Below, piece after piece: positions 1-11,548 of a stretch of 64,000 nt of DNA. The notes below the pieces were generated by a model, which was not told where the DNA came from, did not search any database, and worked only from the letters and a program-made list of their open reading frames with translations. This stretch comes from Porites lobata (taxonomy: Eukaryota > Cnidaria > Anthozoa > Scleractinia > Poritidae), in contig CALNXK010000100.1 in assembly GCA_942486035.1 (NCBI GenBank), positions 1,590,001 to 1,654,000 of the forward strand, written 5' to 3'. The position numbers were made by a program, and so were the translations under genes. Within the stretch, counting starts at the first letter, position 1. The number at the start of each line of letters is the position of its first letter.

Positions 1-59
1 GAAAGTCACGGTCTTAGAACCCTAAAGCACGAGTCAAAACTGTATAAACGGCCTTTTAT

Positions 60-212
60 GAGCGGCTACCCTGTATATCACAGTCACCATACAACTTCCC
101 AAAATTTTCAGTTGTCTTATATTTTTCTGAAAAGTTGACCTGTATATAGCGGTCACCCTGTATATAATGGTCACCTTGTCGTTTCCCATGGGTGACCGTT
201 GTACACAGGTTT
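60..212. repeat. Short dispersed motif CCTGTATATnnnGGTCACC
   Basis: Three direct copies of a roughly 19-bp motif (CCTGTATAT, variable bases, GGTCACC) begin near 70, 139 and 157, and an inverted copy (GGTGACCGTTGTACACAGG) lies at 191-209. The 84-codon open frame on the minus strand here is made of this repeat and shows no domain. I see no gene in 1-377. Confidence 0.5.
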
Positions 213-377
213 TATACTCAGAACAAGCACAAACGCGAAGAGTGAGGATAAAATAATCCAGCAAAAACGTTTCAGTTCGATTATTCAATCGTAGACTTGT
301 TTAAGAGGAGTCGGTATTGAAGAAAATCTAATGGCCTCGACGAAATCCTCGCTAGGAGAGCCCAAAAAGATCAGAAC

Positions 378-698
378 ACAGTGGACGACATGTCGCTACA
401 TCGCTGCGACACTGAATCACTTCAACTTTTTGTGTACCGTTCGTGAGACAAGTTGCTGTTACTAGTCTGTGACACGTTGCAGCGAACAATCGCTTTGTGC
501 GTACAGGATGATTTAAGTGTTTTTTTTTTCCTTTGTCTCTGCGACAGGATTTTGTCGCCGTAAATCAAGTTAATTGTATCACTTGTCGCAGTGACAGAAT
601 CCAGAATCCAGAATCCAGAATCCTGTCACGAAGACAAGGATTGACTGTACTAAAATGACCCAGTGCACTCGCTCGACTGCGACACGTCGTGTAGTGAG
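378..698. mobile_element. MITE-like element with CGACRTGTCGC inverted ends
   Basis: The left end (GGACGACATGTCGCTACATC) and the reverse complement of the right end (ACACGACGTGTCGCAGTCGA) form imperfect terminal inverted repeats about 320 bp apart. The interior is non-coding. It carries several TGTCGC/GCGACA blocks and a triple CCAGAATC run at 599-624. The superfamily is not determined and the boundaries are approximate. Confidence 0.45.
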
Positions 699-3600
699 TT
701 TCGACGTTATTGATCAACAGACAAATTTTGTGAAATCTATTCCTTTGAAGTACTAAGATTTCTTTTACCTTTCTGCCCGATGAAGAGTTATTTGAAAGAT
801 ATCTCTTTTCCTTTGGTTGTCGAGTTCCACAAATTTAACATTGTCAGCTTTAGGTTCAGGTCCTCTTCTAATGATTCATACCTATCAGAAAATATATTCC
901 CATGATTATGTTCTGAAGATTAAAATAATTCATATCTCTTCTATAACGTAAGTTCATCACAAGGTATGTGAACCCTTTTTGCCTTATGCGTTTGAAGGCT
1001 TACATCAACAACCTAGTGGTACCTGCTTACTTCTAAACATCATGGTCATTAAATATTAAGGCATACGGCTTATTTTGTGACTACCTCTTTCTTAATTGAA
1101 AAGAAGAAGATGAATAATCCTTACCCATTCTTCATTGCAATAGCTATTTCAACCGGGTTATGTTAACACTGATCTGTGGTAATCCTTTATATAGAAGCAG
1201 CTTCGAACTCACCTTGAGTCGTCTTTTCATGAACAGTTTTATGGTTACACAGTAGTCCAAAAATAATCATAGAACTTATAAATATTGAAGCAAGAATTCT
1301 TGATTAAATTTCTCTTTGAAATCATCTTTTTGACTGGATAAATTATACTTTCATTACTTAAAGTTTTCCCGCTAACTCTTTTGAAAATAAATTTTTACAG
1401 TTTCTTTGCCTTTAAGTACGAATAGTCCGGAAGACTGCTTCACAAACAGTGGCAGATGGCTGCTCTCTCTAAACTTTATTTGTATAATATGCATAATCAT
1501 TACGCCCTTTTTACCTTCAGTTCAGTTTCCTCCAACCCTAGTTGGGTTTAGCTGCCTCAGTTGCATTTTGACAAGGCTCGTCTAATTCCCTTCCTCAAAT
1601 TCGATTGCCACTCACACATTTCAATCTCAAAAGGCTCGTATTCATTGTACTTAAGTCTAACATCTGAGATTAACTCTCTACTCAACCTTTGGCAAATGGC
1701 TCATTAAATCTCACTGAAGCACGGATACGAAAGGGAAAAATCATGAAAGTGTTCGTAGTAAGTAAAAGATTGGCACTCTCTGGGATTCTATTAAGGTTGT
1801 CTTTCGGTTTTTGAATCCCTTAAGCAGTTGTGGTAATTTGAAATGCCTGCTGAAAGAAACCGAAAAACATACGCTTAGAGGTGATCAGAAACGTTTTAAC
1901 TATCGAGACAACTCCACACAATGCTATGCAACCACGTGTTCGCTACTACTTCCTAGACGTAGGTTACCCGCACGGTGCAGGAACTGTAGAACTCAAGTTT
2001 GATCGTTGTCTGATGAAGCTATATAACGTTCTAGTCGTAACAAAGTTTTCAGAAACTTCGATTTTCCTGAAAATGCGTAATACTAAGTGTTTATATACTG
2101 AGAGGCTATTAAATTTTGCAGTTTTTTAAATCTACACAAAAAATTCATAATCACCTGAAAAAATACTTAAGATATTGCTTCCATTTCCCTCCTCAAGTCA
2201 TATAAGAAAGTATCTTTTGTTCTGGTGGTTCTTTTGCTATATGCGTGGTCACGGTATGACGGTTAACAATGCTCCCTCGGGGGCCTCAAATAACAGAACA
2301 AACACCGATAACCTACGTTATTTCATAAAACTATGAATAAAACCTCCAAAATGTTAAGTGACTTAAATCAAAACAAAACGACAGCTAAAAAAGTTGCATG
2401 GTAAAAAAATAGCGGTGAAACCGTTGAAAAAAACTGATAATGGTGACAATAAACATAAAACCCAGTAGACCACAACAAACCGCTCCACTGACGGTATGCT
2501 ATGTTTTCCGCCTTTACAGTTGGACGCGGCTTTAACTCAGCCATGTAGTTGTTTGATTCAGTAGAGAACAGTGATTTCAACACCGACGAATTCAAAGCTT
2601 CAGAAAAGGTTATACTTATTTTTCCACAACTGCCTCTCAGCAAGTTGTAAATGATCCGACTAATTTCCCTCAAATCAAGCAAAAGCCGTTTGTTGCCGCC
2701 AAAGCTGCAATTATATGTGCATTTGATTAAACCTATGGAGCTATATCAGTGTATCTTGTCAGTAATGTCTTCTAAAATCATGCGCAGAAGTGTCCCGTAC
2801 GCTTACCCGACTCAGTTTCCACGAATCACGTTCCTCACCAAGAGTTCCTTCAACAGATTTTTTTCACTATAATGTCCGTGAGATTGTTTGCACTGCTTTA
2901 AACAAAAAAATGAGATAGATGAATATATCAGACAAAGGCCATTCAGACTGTACATTTAATTTAATACTGAACCATTTGATTGGACAGTCAAATGTATTTT
3001 GAATCACATTCACTCTATGGAAACACAAAGGAGGAGGGGAGTTTGGACACATCCCTCAAGGTATCATGTGGCGAATTATCGACTTGAGTAAGGAACTACA
3101 GATAACATCGACCTAAACCATTTAATATATATTTCTAAGTTTTAAAGAAAAACGAAGAAAGACCACCAAAGTAAAAGAGAGAGATCGAGAGGGAGCCTTG
3201 AACCCGTTTTCCTGTATTTATATCTTACTTAGCCATTACATTAAAAGAGCAATCGGTACCAACAGCCGTAAGTTTATAGTATTTCTATGGAGATTCCAAA
3301 AGAGTAAATAAAAGCTAACCATTCTATATTTTAGTCCTTAACCCTAATCACTATACATCGATACAAAACATAATCGCGGGTCCATTCTCTGACTTGTTTT
3401 GCTGCTAAACTGGCTTTCCTTCTTCTTAATTTCCTAGTAAATAAGCTTTTTTTCTTTCAAGACTCCGCTGTCATATCGATGACTCATCTGGTTTAGCTCG
3501 ATGTTCAGTATCTGAAGCCATCCTCGAATAAGCCATTTCCGAGTTCCCCCGGGCCTCTGTATCAAAAAGACGTTAAGTGCTTAGCCTTCGATATAGAAAT

Positions 3601-4076
3601 GATTTTTCATTCTCCTGCAAATAAAACAAATTGAGTGGCGTTGCAATCATTCGCATCAAACCTTCGAGCAGCGCGGTAGCCTGCTAGCAAGCTCTCCCTG
3701 GGGTATGGGGGTGAGGGGGAAGGGGAGTGGCGGGGAGTGAAAGAGGAAGTTATATAAACCTGCAAATGCAGATCTAGACGTTTCTAGGGATGTCACTTAG
3801 CATCTGGTTTCGCAGTCTATCTGAATGGACGGTAACAAAACAACAGCCGCTGTACGGCATGTACTTACTGCTTATCGAATCGAAGAGCCCACAGAACGCT
3901 TTGTAGAAGAAGTTCCACTTCATTAGGTCTTATAAACATATCAGTCTCCGGTAAAACTCAGGGTGCAAAGAGAGTCGGTTTTACAGCTTGCCATTCGGGC
4001 AGTATCGGGCATTACCTGTAGCTAAGATGTACAAGCCCAATTTTCAGTTCAACAAGCCCTTAAAACCTTTTGATAA
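699..4076. other. Intergenic stretch, no supported gene
   Basis: Open frames here are short and show no recognisable domain or convincing exon borders. The exception to plain sequence is a dispersed repeat fragment near 3530-3625 (listed separately). A G-rich patch (GGGGTGAGGGGGAAGGGG) lies near 3700-3740. Confidence 0.5.
3528..3625. repeat. Dispersed repeat, copy 1 (pair at 13378)
   Basis: The stretch beginning GCCATTTCCGAGTTCCCCC and running through a GTTAAGTGCT block to ATTTTTCA aligns by eye with 13382-13475 in the same orientation, with scattered mismatches. No coding potential. It is probably a fragment of a transposable element, family unknown. Confidence 0.5.
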
Positions 4077-4077
4077 G

Positions 4078-5115
4078 CAGATAGATAGATAGATACTTTA
4101 TTATAAACACCATTGCAGCCATAGGCTGAATTACGGGATATTTACAAATACTGATGATAACAAAGAGAAAATAAGAAAATTATCTACATCTTATAGACAT
4201 GGGTAAAAATAAAACTTTTCTTCAAACGCTCGGTTTTACATAGGGGGAGAGTGAAATCACTTTTGCGTCTCAGTGCATATTTACAACTCTTCCTTTTGGG
4301 GGAGGAGGCTATGGAGACTGTGGGTGGGGTTACAGACGATCTCGTCAAACAGATCGATTGAAATCTTTTCTCTCCTCTCATAAAGTTTCGGTAGGCCAAC
4401 TGTTTCTAGTGCTATACTATATGACAGGTCAGGATAGATGATTCTGAAAGCCCTTCTTCGGATCCGTTCCAAATCTTCACTGATGTAGTTTGGTAGAGAA
4501 CGATGGAATACAGGACTTGCGTATTCCAGGACGGGCCTAATACATGTCACATAGAATTGCACCAGTTCACTTGGTGCCACTCCGGATCTCTTGAGTTGAC
4601 GTAAAAAATAGAGACGAGAGGAACATTTCCTAATTAGTTCAGAGGAGTGCATGTTCCACTTTAAATCGTGGCTAATGGTCACGCCTAGCAATTTGGCACT
4701 GGTGACTAATTCAAGGGGTTTGCCATTCAGGACTAGGGGTTGAAAATCGTGGTTGCTGTTGGAGAATCCAATTCGAATTTCTTTGCACTTGGCCTCATTC
4801 AGTTGAAACCCATCGAGACTCGCTTGTCTCGAAAGGTCATCCAGAGCTTCTTGGAGTTTGCTCTCACTACCCTTTGTAACTATTTCGGAACAAGATGTAT
4901 CATCCACGTATTTCCGCATGTCAACTGGTGTGTCCAAGTCATTAATCATGACAAGAAATAACCAGGGGCCTAGTTTTGTTCCCTGGGGGATACCGGAGGG
5001 CACAGAGCGCCATTCAGAGTGACAATCCTGAGCAAGTTTAACTCTTTGTTTCCGGTCCATCAAGAAGTGAACAATCCAACCTTTGACTTGACTCGGAAAA
5101 TTAAGCAGTATTGAT
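4078..5115 (-). mobile_element. 5'-truncated non-LTR retrotransposon with open RT C-terminus
   Basis: On the minus strand a reading frame runs from about 5115 to a stop at 4281. It has LINE reverse-transcriptase landmarks in order: WIVHFLMDRKQRVKL, the SGIPQGTKLGPWLF motif, the catalytic block MRKYVDDTS, then SAKLLGVTISHDLKWN and a C-terminal domain (RRRAFRIIYPDLSYS). After the stop about 200 bp of 3' UTR leads to TTTATAATAAAGT and a (GATA)n/(TATC)n tail at 4079-4095, typical of CR1/L2/RTE-type LINE ends. A TAA lies just upstream of the homologous frame, so the copy is 5'-truncated. The remaining 275 or so codons are uninterrupted and keep the YVDD aspartates, so this is one of the younger insertions in the window. 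It lacks the endonuclease and N-terminal RT and cannot be autonomous. Confidence 0.85.
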
Positions 5116-5597
5116 TACACATTTCTTAATGTAAATTGAATTCCTTTAAAAAAAATTCAGTTGCCCGTCGGACAAGTTAAAAACAGAATTCACTAGCCCG
5201 ATACCAAAATCCACCAATCCCAGGCTTTCGGACACTATTTCCTTTGCACACTGAAACTACTTCGAAGTGATGATGTAAAAAAAATCCCAAAATCACGCTT
5301 TCGATTTATCTCGTTCTTTCCATACGTGAAAGGATCTTATTTAACACGCGGTTTCAATATTAGCCCCTAGAGGCTTATATTTGTTCGTATTCTTCTCAAT
5401 ATTATACAGCCCTGAATCGAAACTTTCAAGTGGAAGGCCGCACGAGATCGCGTGAGGTTTCACTTGTTTAGCTACCGTATGAACAACTAAGTTTGTGTGA
5501 AATATACGGCGCGTACCGTGGTATTGCCAGCACGTTCTCTTTCATAGACATTTGTCGTGAATGTTCCAATGTTATATTGTGTCTCTCTTGGGCCAAG
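5116..5597. other. Spacer between two RT remnants
   Basis: No open frame or domain is visible. The two flanking LINE remnants face away from each other, with their 5'-truncated ends about 480 bp apart. Confidence 0.5.
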
Positions 5598-6500
5598 AAA
5601 TGAAAATTGCACGAGTTATTCCGTTGTTTAAATCTGGTGGTAACTCTTTGTTCACAAATTACAGACCTGTATCAGTTTTACCGGTATTTTCTGAGTTCCT
5701 ATAAAAGAATCGTCTATAATCGCCTTATTCTTTTCTTGAATAAATATGATATTCTTTTCCAGAATCAGTATGGATTCCGAGAAAATTGTTCTACTGCACA
5801 TGCTTTTCTCCAATTGTATGACAAGATCTCAAATGCACTTGATGCTGGGTCAATGAATAGGCCTAAAGTCGCCTTCTTATCTAAGGCCTTTGATATAGTA
5901 AATCGTGAAATTTTGCTGAACAAGTTAGAACGTTATGGAATACGTAGTGTTGTTTTACAATGGTTTAAAAGTTATCTTTCTTGTCGAAAACAATTTTTTT
6001 AAGTGTGCAATCTAATGGTTATAACTTTTAATCGTTACTTGCGGATTCCCTCAGGGTTCTATCTTAGGTCCCCTGTTCTAATGATCTAGAGTGCATGGAA
6101 TGTGTCAAAGGAGTTAAAGCTGATAGCACTTTTGCTGATGACACTAATATCTTCTATTCGCTTCCTATCTTATGGAAGTTGTAAATTCAGAATTGAAAAA
6201 GATATTAACATGTTGGTTTTATACAAATAAGCTATCTATCAATGTTAAGAAATCAAATTTTATCATATTCAGACCAAGACAAAAGAGGCAAACAATTGAT
6301 CAAGCTTTTAATATTAGTAATTATTTGTGATTGATCGTGTTTAGGAAGCTACTTTTCTTGGTGTAATTCTGGATGAACATTTAACATGGAAATCACATAA
6401 ACATAATTTTACAAGGAAAGAGTCTAAGGCCATATTACGTTTAACTGGACAAAGTGAAAACAGTTTTTCTTTACATTTTTTCATTGCTTTTTTTTAAATC
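5598..6500 (+). pseudogene. Reverse-transcriptase (LINE) pseudogene
   Basis: Plus-strand translation gives the middle of a LINE RT over several frames. KIARVIPLFKSGG and NYRPVSVLPVFSEF start at 5600. After a frameshift come RIVYNRLILFLNK, QYGFRENCSTAHAF and LSKAFDIVNREILLNKLERYG. A stop and shift near 6000 precede GFPQGSILGP, then STFADDTNIFYS near 6127, and finally EATFLGVILDEHLTWKSHK near 6345. The order matches RT motifs from the fingers to just past the catalytic FADD. At least three frame breaks and an in-frame stop make it non-functional. It lies just below a D8C exon on the opposite strand. Confidence 0.85.
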
Positions 6501-6712
6501 TTGAATTGTCTTCCGTCTCGTTATACGGCAGCTACACCATGCCATATTAAGGTAAATTAAGCTTAAGCTAACAATCCCCTAGTGTCTATTCTTAGTTAAA
6601 ATAAAGAAGGATAAAAGAAATAGATACACAATAACTGAGGTTACTAACAGAAGGGTGTCATATATTAAGTAGAGTTAACCTACTCAATACTCTGACTACA
6701 TTGATCTTTTAG

Positions 6713-7064
6713 TCGGTACTACAGTAGCGATACCAGCAACTTCCAGTACTCTTGAGCTAGTAGACATAATAGGAACCACAGTTCCTTACTTTAATGTTGG
6801 TGGAGAGAGAGCAACAGTTTGACCAATGAAAACACGCTTTCCTTGAAACCTGACCATCTGCCACGCTTGGATGTCCGCCCTTCAGCCAGCCGGGAGCGTT
6901 GGTGTTACACTTATATAAAGGCGGACATGAAGTCGGCATCCTTGTCCCTGCCGCGCCTTCGAACCTGTACCATGCGGCGTCTATTGTTTTGTCACATTGT
7001 ACTGAAACTTTTCCGTACGTGACTTTTCTGTCAGCATTGGTAATACGTCGATAATTTACACATT
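6713..7064 (-). pseudogene. D8C (uromodulin/GP2/OIT3-like) exon, copy 1, one premature stop
   Basis: Minus-strand translation shows the cysteine-rich D8C domain of uromodulin/GP2/OIT3-type extracellular proteins: ECVNYRRI, then AAWYRFEGAAGTRMPTSC, CNTNAPGWLKGGHPS, DGQVSRKACFHWSNCC, and VRNCGSYYVY. A strong acceptor (CTCTCTCCTTCTTAG) puts the exon start at 7064 in phase 1. This matches the phase-1 end of the EGF exon at 8009-8137, giving ...CLPE-ECVNY. A TAG at 6757-6759 interrupts the domain just before LKSTGSCWYRYCSTD, which is still recognisable beyond the stop. Either this is a decaying gene or the product is truncated inside the domain. Family role (knowledge): glycoprotein ectodomains, often with EGF and ZP domains. 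No ZP exon is seen below; an RT pseudogene sits there instead. Confidence 0.8.
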
Positions 7065-7271
7065 CTAAGAAGGAGAGAGAAAGACAGGGAAAGTAATTAA
7101 GAATCATTCACAAATTGAATTAAGTACAGATAATGACTAGTGGATGAACCCTCAAAGCATTTCACAGACACTGCATGATGCGAGCAACTGGTTCATTTAC
7201 CAGAACCATTGAAAATTGTCATCCATGTGGAAAGTGTTGTTTAGGGACTAATCGCAAACCAGGCAGGAGGC

Positions 7272-7412
7272 AGCTTGGCCTCGAGGTTATAGCGCGGGGT
7301 CGAGCTGAGCTGGACTTGTAATCCGGTGCCCCCGAGTTTAAGTACCACCCTGACCGCTAGCTGGATTCCTCCTTATGGGGTCAAATCTTCGACCATGGCA
7401 CGTTTTGTAACA
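7272..7412 (+). mobile_element. tRNA-derived SINE
   Basis: The head resembles a tRNA gene. TTGGCCTCGAGGTTATAGCG matches an A-box region, TGGACTTGTAATCCGG looks like an anticodon arm, and GAGTTTAAGTACCACC is a degraded B box. The A-to-anticodon segment carries an extra GAGCT duplication and the B box has lost the canonical GGTTCRANYCC. The tail (CTGACCGCTAGCTGGATT and on to about 7412) continues as in tRNA-type SINEs. It lies in the intron between the EGF and D8C exons. A functional tRNA is unlikely. Confidence 0.7.
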
Positions 7413-8008
7413 CCGCAACAAAATTTTGCGACAAAACTTTACTTTTATCTGCTTGACAATATTTAGCGATTATCAACATTAGGAGGGGCCAGAGGATACA
7501 AGAAATTTGGAAGAACGACTAATTTTGTAGAGAAGACTGGAGGCCAAATATTAGCGGTGAGCGTCAAGTATACCTCATAACGGATACAGTAAAAGTGTCC
7601 GGATGAGCAAACAAGACTTAAGCATCGGATAGCAAGACGAGAAAGGTAGCGTGCGTTGCATTTGCATCTTAACTATTAATGCTTGCTGAAAATTGCGTGG
7701 CACCAAATATCAAACTCAATAATGGGGTAGGAGATGCCAATGGAGAAAGAGGCGGATTGGAAGGACTGGAATATTATTGCATAGAGTGGTTTGGAAACTG
7801 CTTTAAATGAAAAATATGGTGACGGAGCTGGCAGTATTGCATGAGAATGTACCATATACATTCATCTCGAATTATCGCAAAATCAACAAATGCTATGTCA
7901 ATCGATTATTAAATTCGAATCGCTTTTGCGTATACAAATTCCACAGAATATATCTTTACAACTGGTAGCTAGGGCACAATTTAGCTCAGAACAACTAGTG
8001 CTCAGTAC

Positions 8009-8137
8009 CTTCTGGCAGACAGGTGTTGTCTTCCGTGTAGCTGTGGCTACAGACACAGTTATATGAACCAGGAATGTTTACGCAGGTGGCGAAGTTTGGA
8101 AAGCAGTCATGTGATCCTTCCACGCACTCATCGACAT
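8009..8137 (-). CDS. Calcium-binding EGF-like exon of the uromodulin-like gene
   Basis: The minus strand encodes one complete EGF_CA module: DVDECVEGSHDCF, then ATCVNIPGSYNCVCSHSY, ending TEDNTCLPE. Six cysteines are present. The D-V-D-E-C start and the CVNIPGSYNCVC core are the classic Ca-binding consensus. Using the acceptor TTTTAAAG and the donor GAAG|GTACTG the exon is 129 nt, phase 1 to phase 1, as usual for EGF exons; an alternative acceptor (TTTGTTTCAG) would start it at 8145. Splicing across 7065-8008 joins it in frame to the D8C exon. EGF_CA followed by D8C is the order known in uromodulin and OIT3. No signal-peptide or further EGF exon could be found upstream, so the gene model is partial. 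Confidence 0.82.
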
Positions 8138-8145
8138 CTTTAAAA

Positions 8146-9662
8146 CTGAAACAAATAATGTTCATAAAGCTCGTTTGATTTAAATTCTATAGCTTTCAAC
8201 TATTACTATAGCCCTGTTGAAGTCTAAACAGACACAGGGGTTTTTCCCTACTCGCCAAAGAAACAGTTTCGGCTTTCCTTTACCTGAACGACAGCTTGTT
8301 TGCCGGTTCAATTTGAAACTCATTTTTCTTTTCTTTTTCTCCAATATTCGCTCCGATTTACTCTCTTTTTTCGTTGTTGCTGAATTTATTCAAGAAAAAA
8401 ATCTGTTGTTCGAGTCTTGTTCATTATAGCACGGAGGACTTTATTTTCACTTTTGATTTTGATCGCGCTGATAGCCTAAGTGAGCACTGGGTTTTTTCCC
8501 GCCCTTCAAATTAATTGCTTTCAGTTTCGAACCAGCAGCGTTTCAGCAGTCTCAGATCAACAAGGCAATAAATTTGATTCTAATAAAAGCGGAGAAATTT
8601 GGTAAACTCCATGATGTTCATCAAATTAACCAGCTTAGTCCTTTACGTCACAAGGGTGATCAACATGAATTTTCTCTCAACAATATCAGTACACCGTCAA
8701 CAGAAAACGATATGAGAATAAATAAATCGATCACTAATGGGAAATGCTTTCATTTTGTCATATCGAATTCTCTCAACTGATCCTCTAGGGAAATGTACGG
8801 ATATCGGTGTGGAGAATTTGTATGTGGATACCGGGGCATGAAGGGTTAAAGAAACTTCTGGTAGACGAGGTCTCGCGAATCCCCCTCTAGTGCTAGCTAC
8901 TTGCGAAGGATTTTACATTTGAGGGGCGGATCCAGGGAATTTTGTGGCAAATTACTTCAGTGACAGAGACAACTACATGTTCTTAATCTGTGAACGCCGG
9001 TTGCCGTCATTGGCGCGGGAAATACCGACTGCTATGCGAGCAGAGGTTATCATAGTAGGGTACCCAAAAATAATTACAATTTTTAATATCCCTGGAATTT
9101 AGTTTAGTGGCAAAATGCAACGCGCGTGTCATTAAAAAGATCGGCCAGTTATTATAAAAAGTGATATACGATCCTGTCCGCGATGTCAGAATTTTAGTCA
9201 CAAACAAGCGTCAGGTATGATAGGGGGTTCCGGACCCCCGGACCCCCCTCCTGGGTCCCCCACTGCCTTCTATAATTGAATGGGTTCTGCTGCTTAATTA
9301 TTTCTAATAGTGAATCAAACGTTCTCGTTTCCTTATTTTTATGTGCGGGGTACAATAAAATGCCAGAGAAAAAAAGAAGAAAGTGATCTTTAATGTTTTA
9401 ATACCTTTTCTACTTTTCTGCAGTGGTCATCATGGAAAGTTAATGCGTTCGAGTTTTCTTAGCTTTAAGGTAAAGGTCAGTAAAGCCTTTTTAAAAAGAT
9501 TAAAAAATTTCTATGCTTTCTGCGTATTCGACCTTGAATATGGTGAAAAGAAATGAGAGGTAGACCGTAGAAAGCCTCATTTGGTAAAAAGCTAAACATT
9601 AATCACTACAAAGTCGAACAAGAAAATGCCAATGAGCCATTTCAAGCACGATCTTCCAAGCC
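8146..9662. other. No supported gene
   Basis: This region lies upstream of the EGF exon on its own strand and should hold 5' exons if the gene is intact. I could not identify a signal-peptide exon or a second EGF module. A C-rich run (GGACCCCCGGACCCCCC) lies at 9230-9248. Confidence 0.45.
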
Positions 9663-10049
9663 CGGGGGTTGGACTCCCTAAAATGGCCTAGGGAAGGTGG
9701 TACCTTTTTCGGGCGTGAGATATACAGAAAGGGAAAGGAAATCTGTCATTTCGGTCGGTAAGAAGATCCTTAACTGCAGGGCTAGCCGATATATGTCATG
9801 GCTGTGAAAATGAGAAAAAATTCTGGTTCATAGTGATTTGTTTATATCTGAAAGCTAGTAGATACAGTGCATTTGCAATGGTTAGAAGGGACGCAACGCT
9901 CTAAACTGGGAGTGTGAAAAGGGTACCATTTATCAATAGATGGTATATTAAAGGGGTACCTTTCCTGTCAAAAATGGTATATAAAAGGGTAAGGGGTTGG
10001 ACCTCGGGGCGGAGACTCGCCGTATAAAACGTTATTGAGTACCCCCCGG
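9663..10049 (-). mobile_element. MITE with GGGGGTACTC ends, copy 1 (pair at 33911)
   Basis: This about 390-bp segment aligns in inverted orientation with 33911-34303. Shared landmarks read on the 34-kb strand are GGGGGTACTCAA, GGGGCGGAG, a TTTTATATACCATTTTTGAC block, GGTACCCCTTT and a GGGAGTAC-like other end. The 90-codon frame running through it is made of this repeat (KGTPLIYHLL) and is not a gene. Confidence 0.65.
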
Positions 10050-10424
10050 CCACCTCAGCCAACGTTCTATAATTCCTATCAAGAGACCGTCGTCGATTAG
10101 GAAAAGACTGTCTCTTGGTAAATGCCGTTCGGTCCCAGAGGCAAAGCACGGCGTTAAGTCGCTTTTGCGTCATTGTGGTGTGAATCTGCTTGTTGTGGCT
10201 CTACGGATTTGAGGACGTTGTAGTGTTTCGTTTTGAGTGTGCCTTGCTTTCTCCTGATCCCATTCTTGGATTCTGCAAAAATTGTAAGTCCGTCGTCCTG
10301 CCTTCGAATGGTCTATCTGGTTCGATATATTTATGAATTGAACAAATTAACTGCGTCTCGGTGAAAGAATCTTCAAGGGCATTTTAGTTTCACTTTCAGT
10401 ATCCTAAGCTCGCTCCACTGTAAG

Positions 10425-10622
10425 GAAATCCGGATTCCGGATCCGGTAAAATTTTTACCTGTGGAATCCGGAATCCTGGGCTTTGGAATCCGGAATTCAG
10501 CTCAAGGAATCCAGAATCCACCTACCAGTTGGAATCTGGAATTCAAGTTCCACTGACAACAAATCCGGAATCCAGTACCTGGAATCCAGAATCCACAACG
10601 TCGAATCCAGAATCCACGCACT
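10425..10622. repeat. GGAATCCgGAATCC short-unit array
   Basis: About ten copies of GGAATCCGGAATCC or GGAATCCAGAATCCA are separated by 10-15 bp variable spacers. One palindromic start (ATCCGGATTCCGGATCCGG) lies at 10428-10446. Non-coding. The same GAATCC theme recurs at 599-624 and, as an inverted array, at 55670-55862. Confidence 0.7.
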
Positions 10623-11533
10623 TTTCTCTACGCGTCATATTAAATGCTTTCGGTTTTCGGTAAAACCTTTTGATCAGACACACTCTCTTTACCTTTATTG
10701 AAGGTTTAGCTTGGCACTCATTTTTCTTCAGGTTATTCTCCAAACTAGACCTTCGCTTCTGTTATCCTGTCATGTGCTGAAATTCCTTTTTTCGAATCTC
10801 CGACCGGAAAGGATTTTTGTTTAGGTTTGATGTGAATCCCACCATCCCCAAAGTTTGGCTAAAAGCTGGGTTTTTACCGTCTGACTTGAACATGGCGCGT
10901 TTCAAACGTCTACTAGCGGTTAAGTCCGTCTGCAAGCCAGCGCCGAAATCCTTGTTCTGTGCCCCAGCTCTGTACCGGGGTTTTCGAGAACGCGTCATGA
11001 TCGGCCTGTTAAAAAAGCCATTGCCGATTTGCGAATCAGATTGAAGGGAAAATCCAAACAGACTTGCGGTAATTCGTTTGAGTCTAGGGACCCAGAGCAA
11101 GGAGCTTGGCACTGCTTCGCAGACGTTACTAACCGGGTCTGAGACGCAGGCTAAGCTTAATTGGTTAAGGGGTCATTCTAGATGGATACCTGTTGGTCAG
11201 TCTTGAAATTGTTCTCCATGACAGTATAATTCGGGTTGTGTCACAATCTTGTTGACCGTTCTGGCATTTCTGTGAACCAAGGCACCAACTTGAGCCTTGG
11301 GTTGACAAATAGTTTGTTTGAAATTGTTCACCCAGGCCTCAAACTCGTTCCCTTCTCACTGGAAAAGAATGCTGAAAAGGTCTACTATAGTACAACGATT
11401 CAATCAGTGATCGATCTGTTTCTTTCATTTATTTTTTCCTCATACAAACAAATGAGTCACAAACGCGTCCTTTAGCTCAATTTAACGTATTACACTTTTT
11501 TTAAAATTATGTAAAAGCACTCTTTCAGTGTTA
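10623..11533. other. No supported gene
   Basis: Overlapping open frames of 75 and 116 codons occur on opposite strands around 10762-11112. Neither shows a domain or convincing exon ends. The sequence has the look of an old repeat. Nothing else is recognised. Confidence 0.4.
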
Positions 11534-11548
11534 CGTGGGCTCTTGGTT

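Noticed and set aside
7272..7350. Functional tRNA gene
   Set aside because: The B box is degenerate, the A-to-anticodon spacing carries an insertion, and a SINE-type tail follows without a proper acceptor stem.
10762..11112. 116-codon minus and 75-codon plus overlapping frames
   Set aside because: Overlapping frames on both strands, no domain or exon borders, repeat-like composition.
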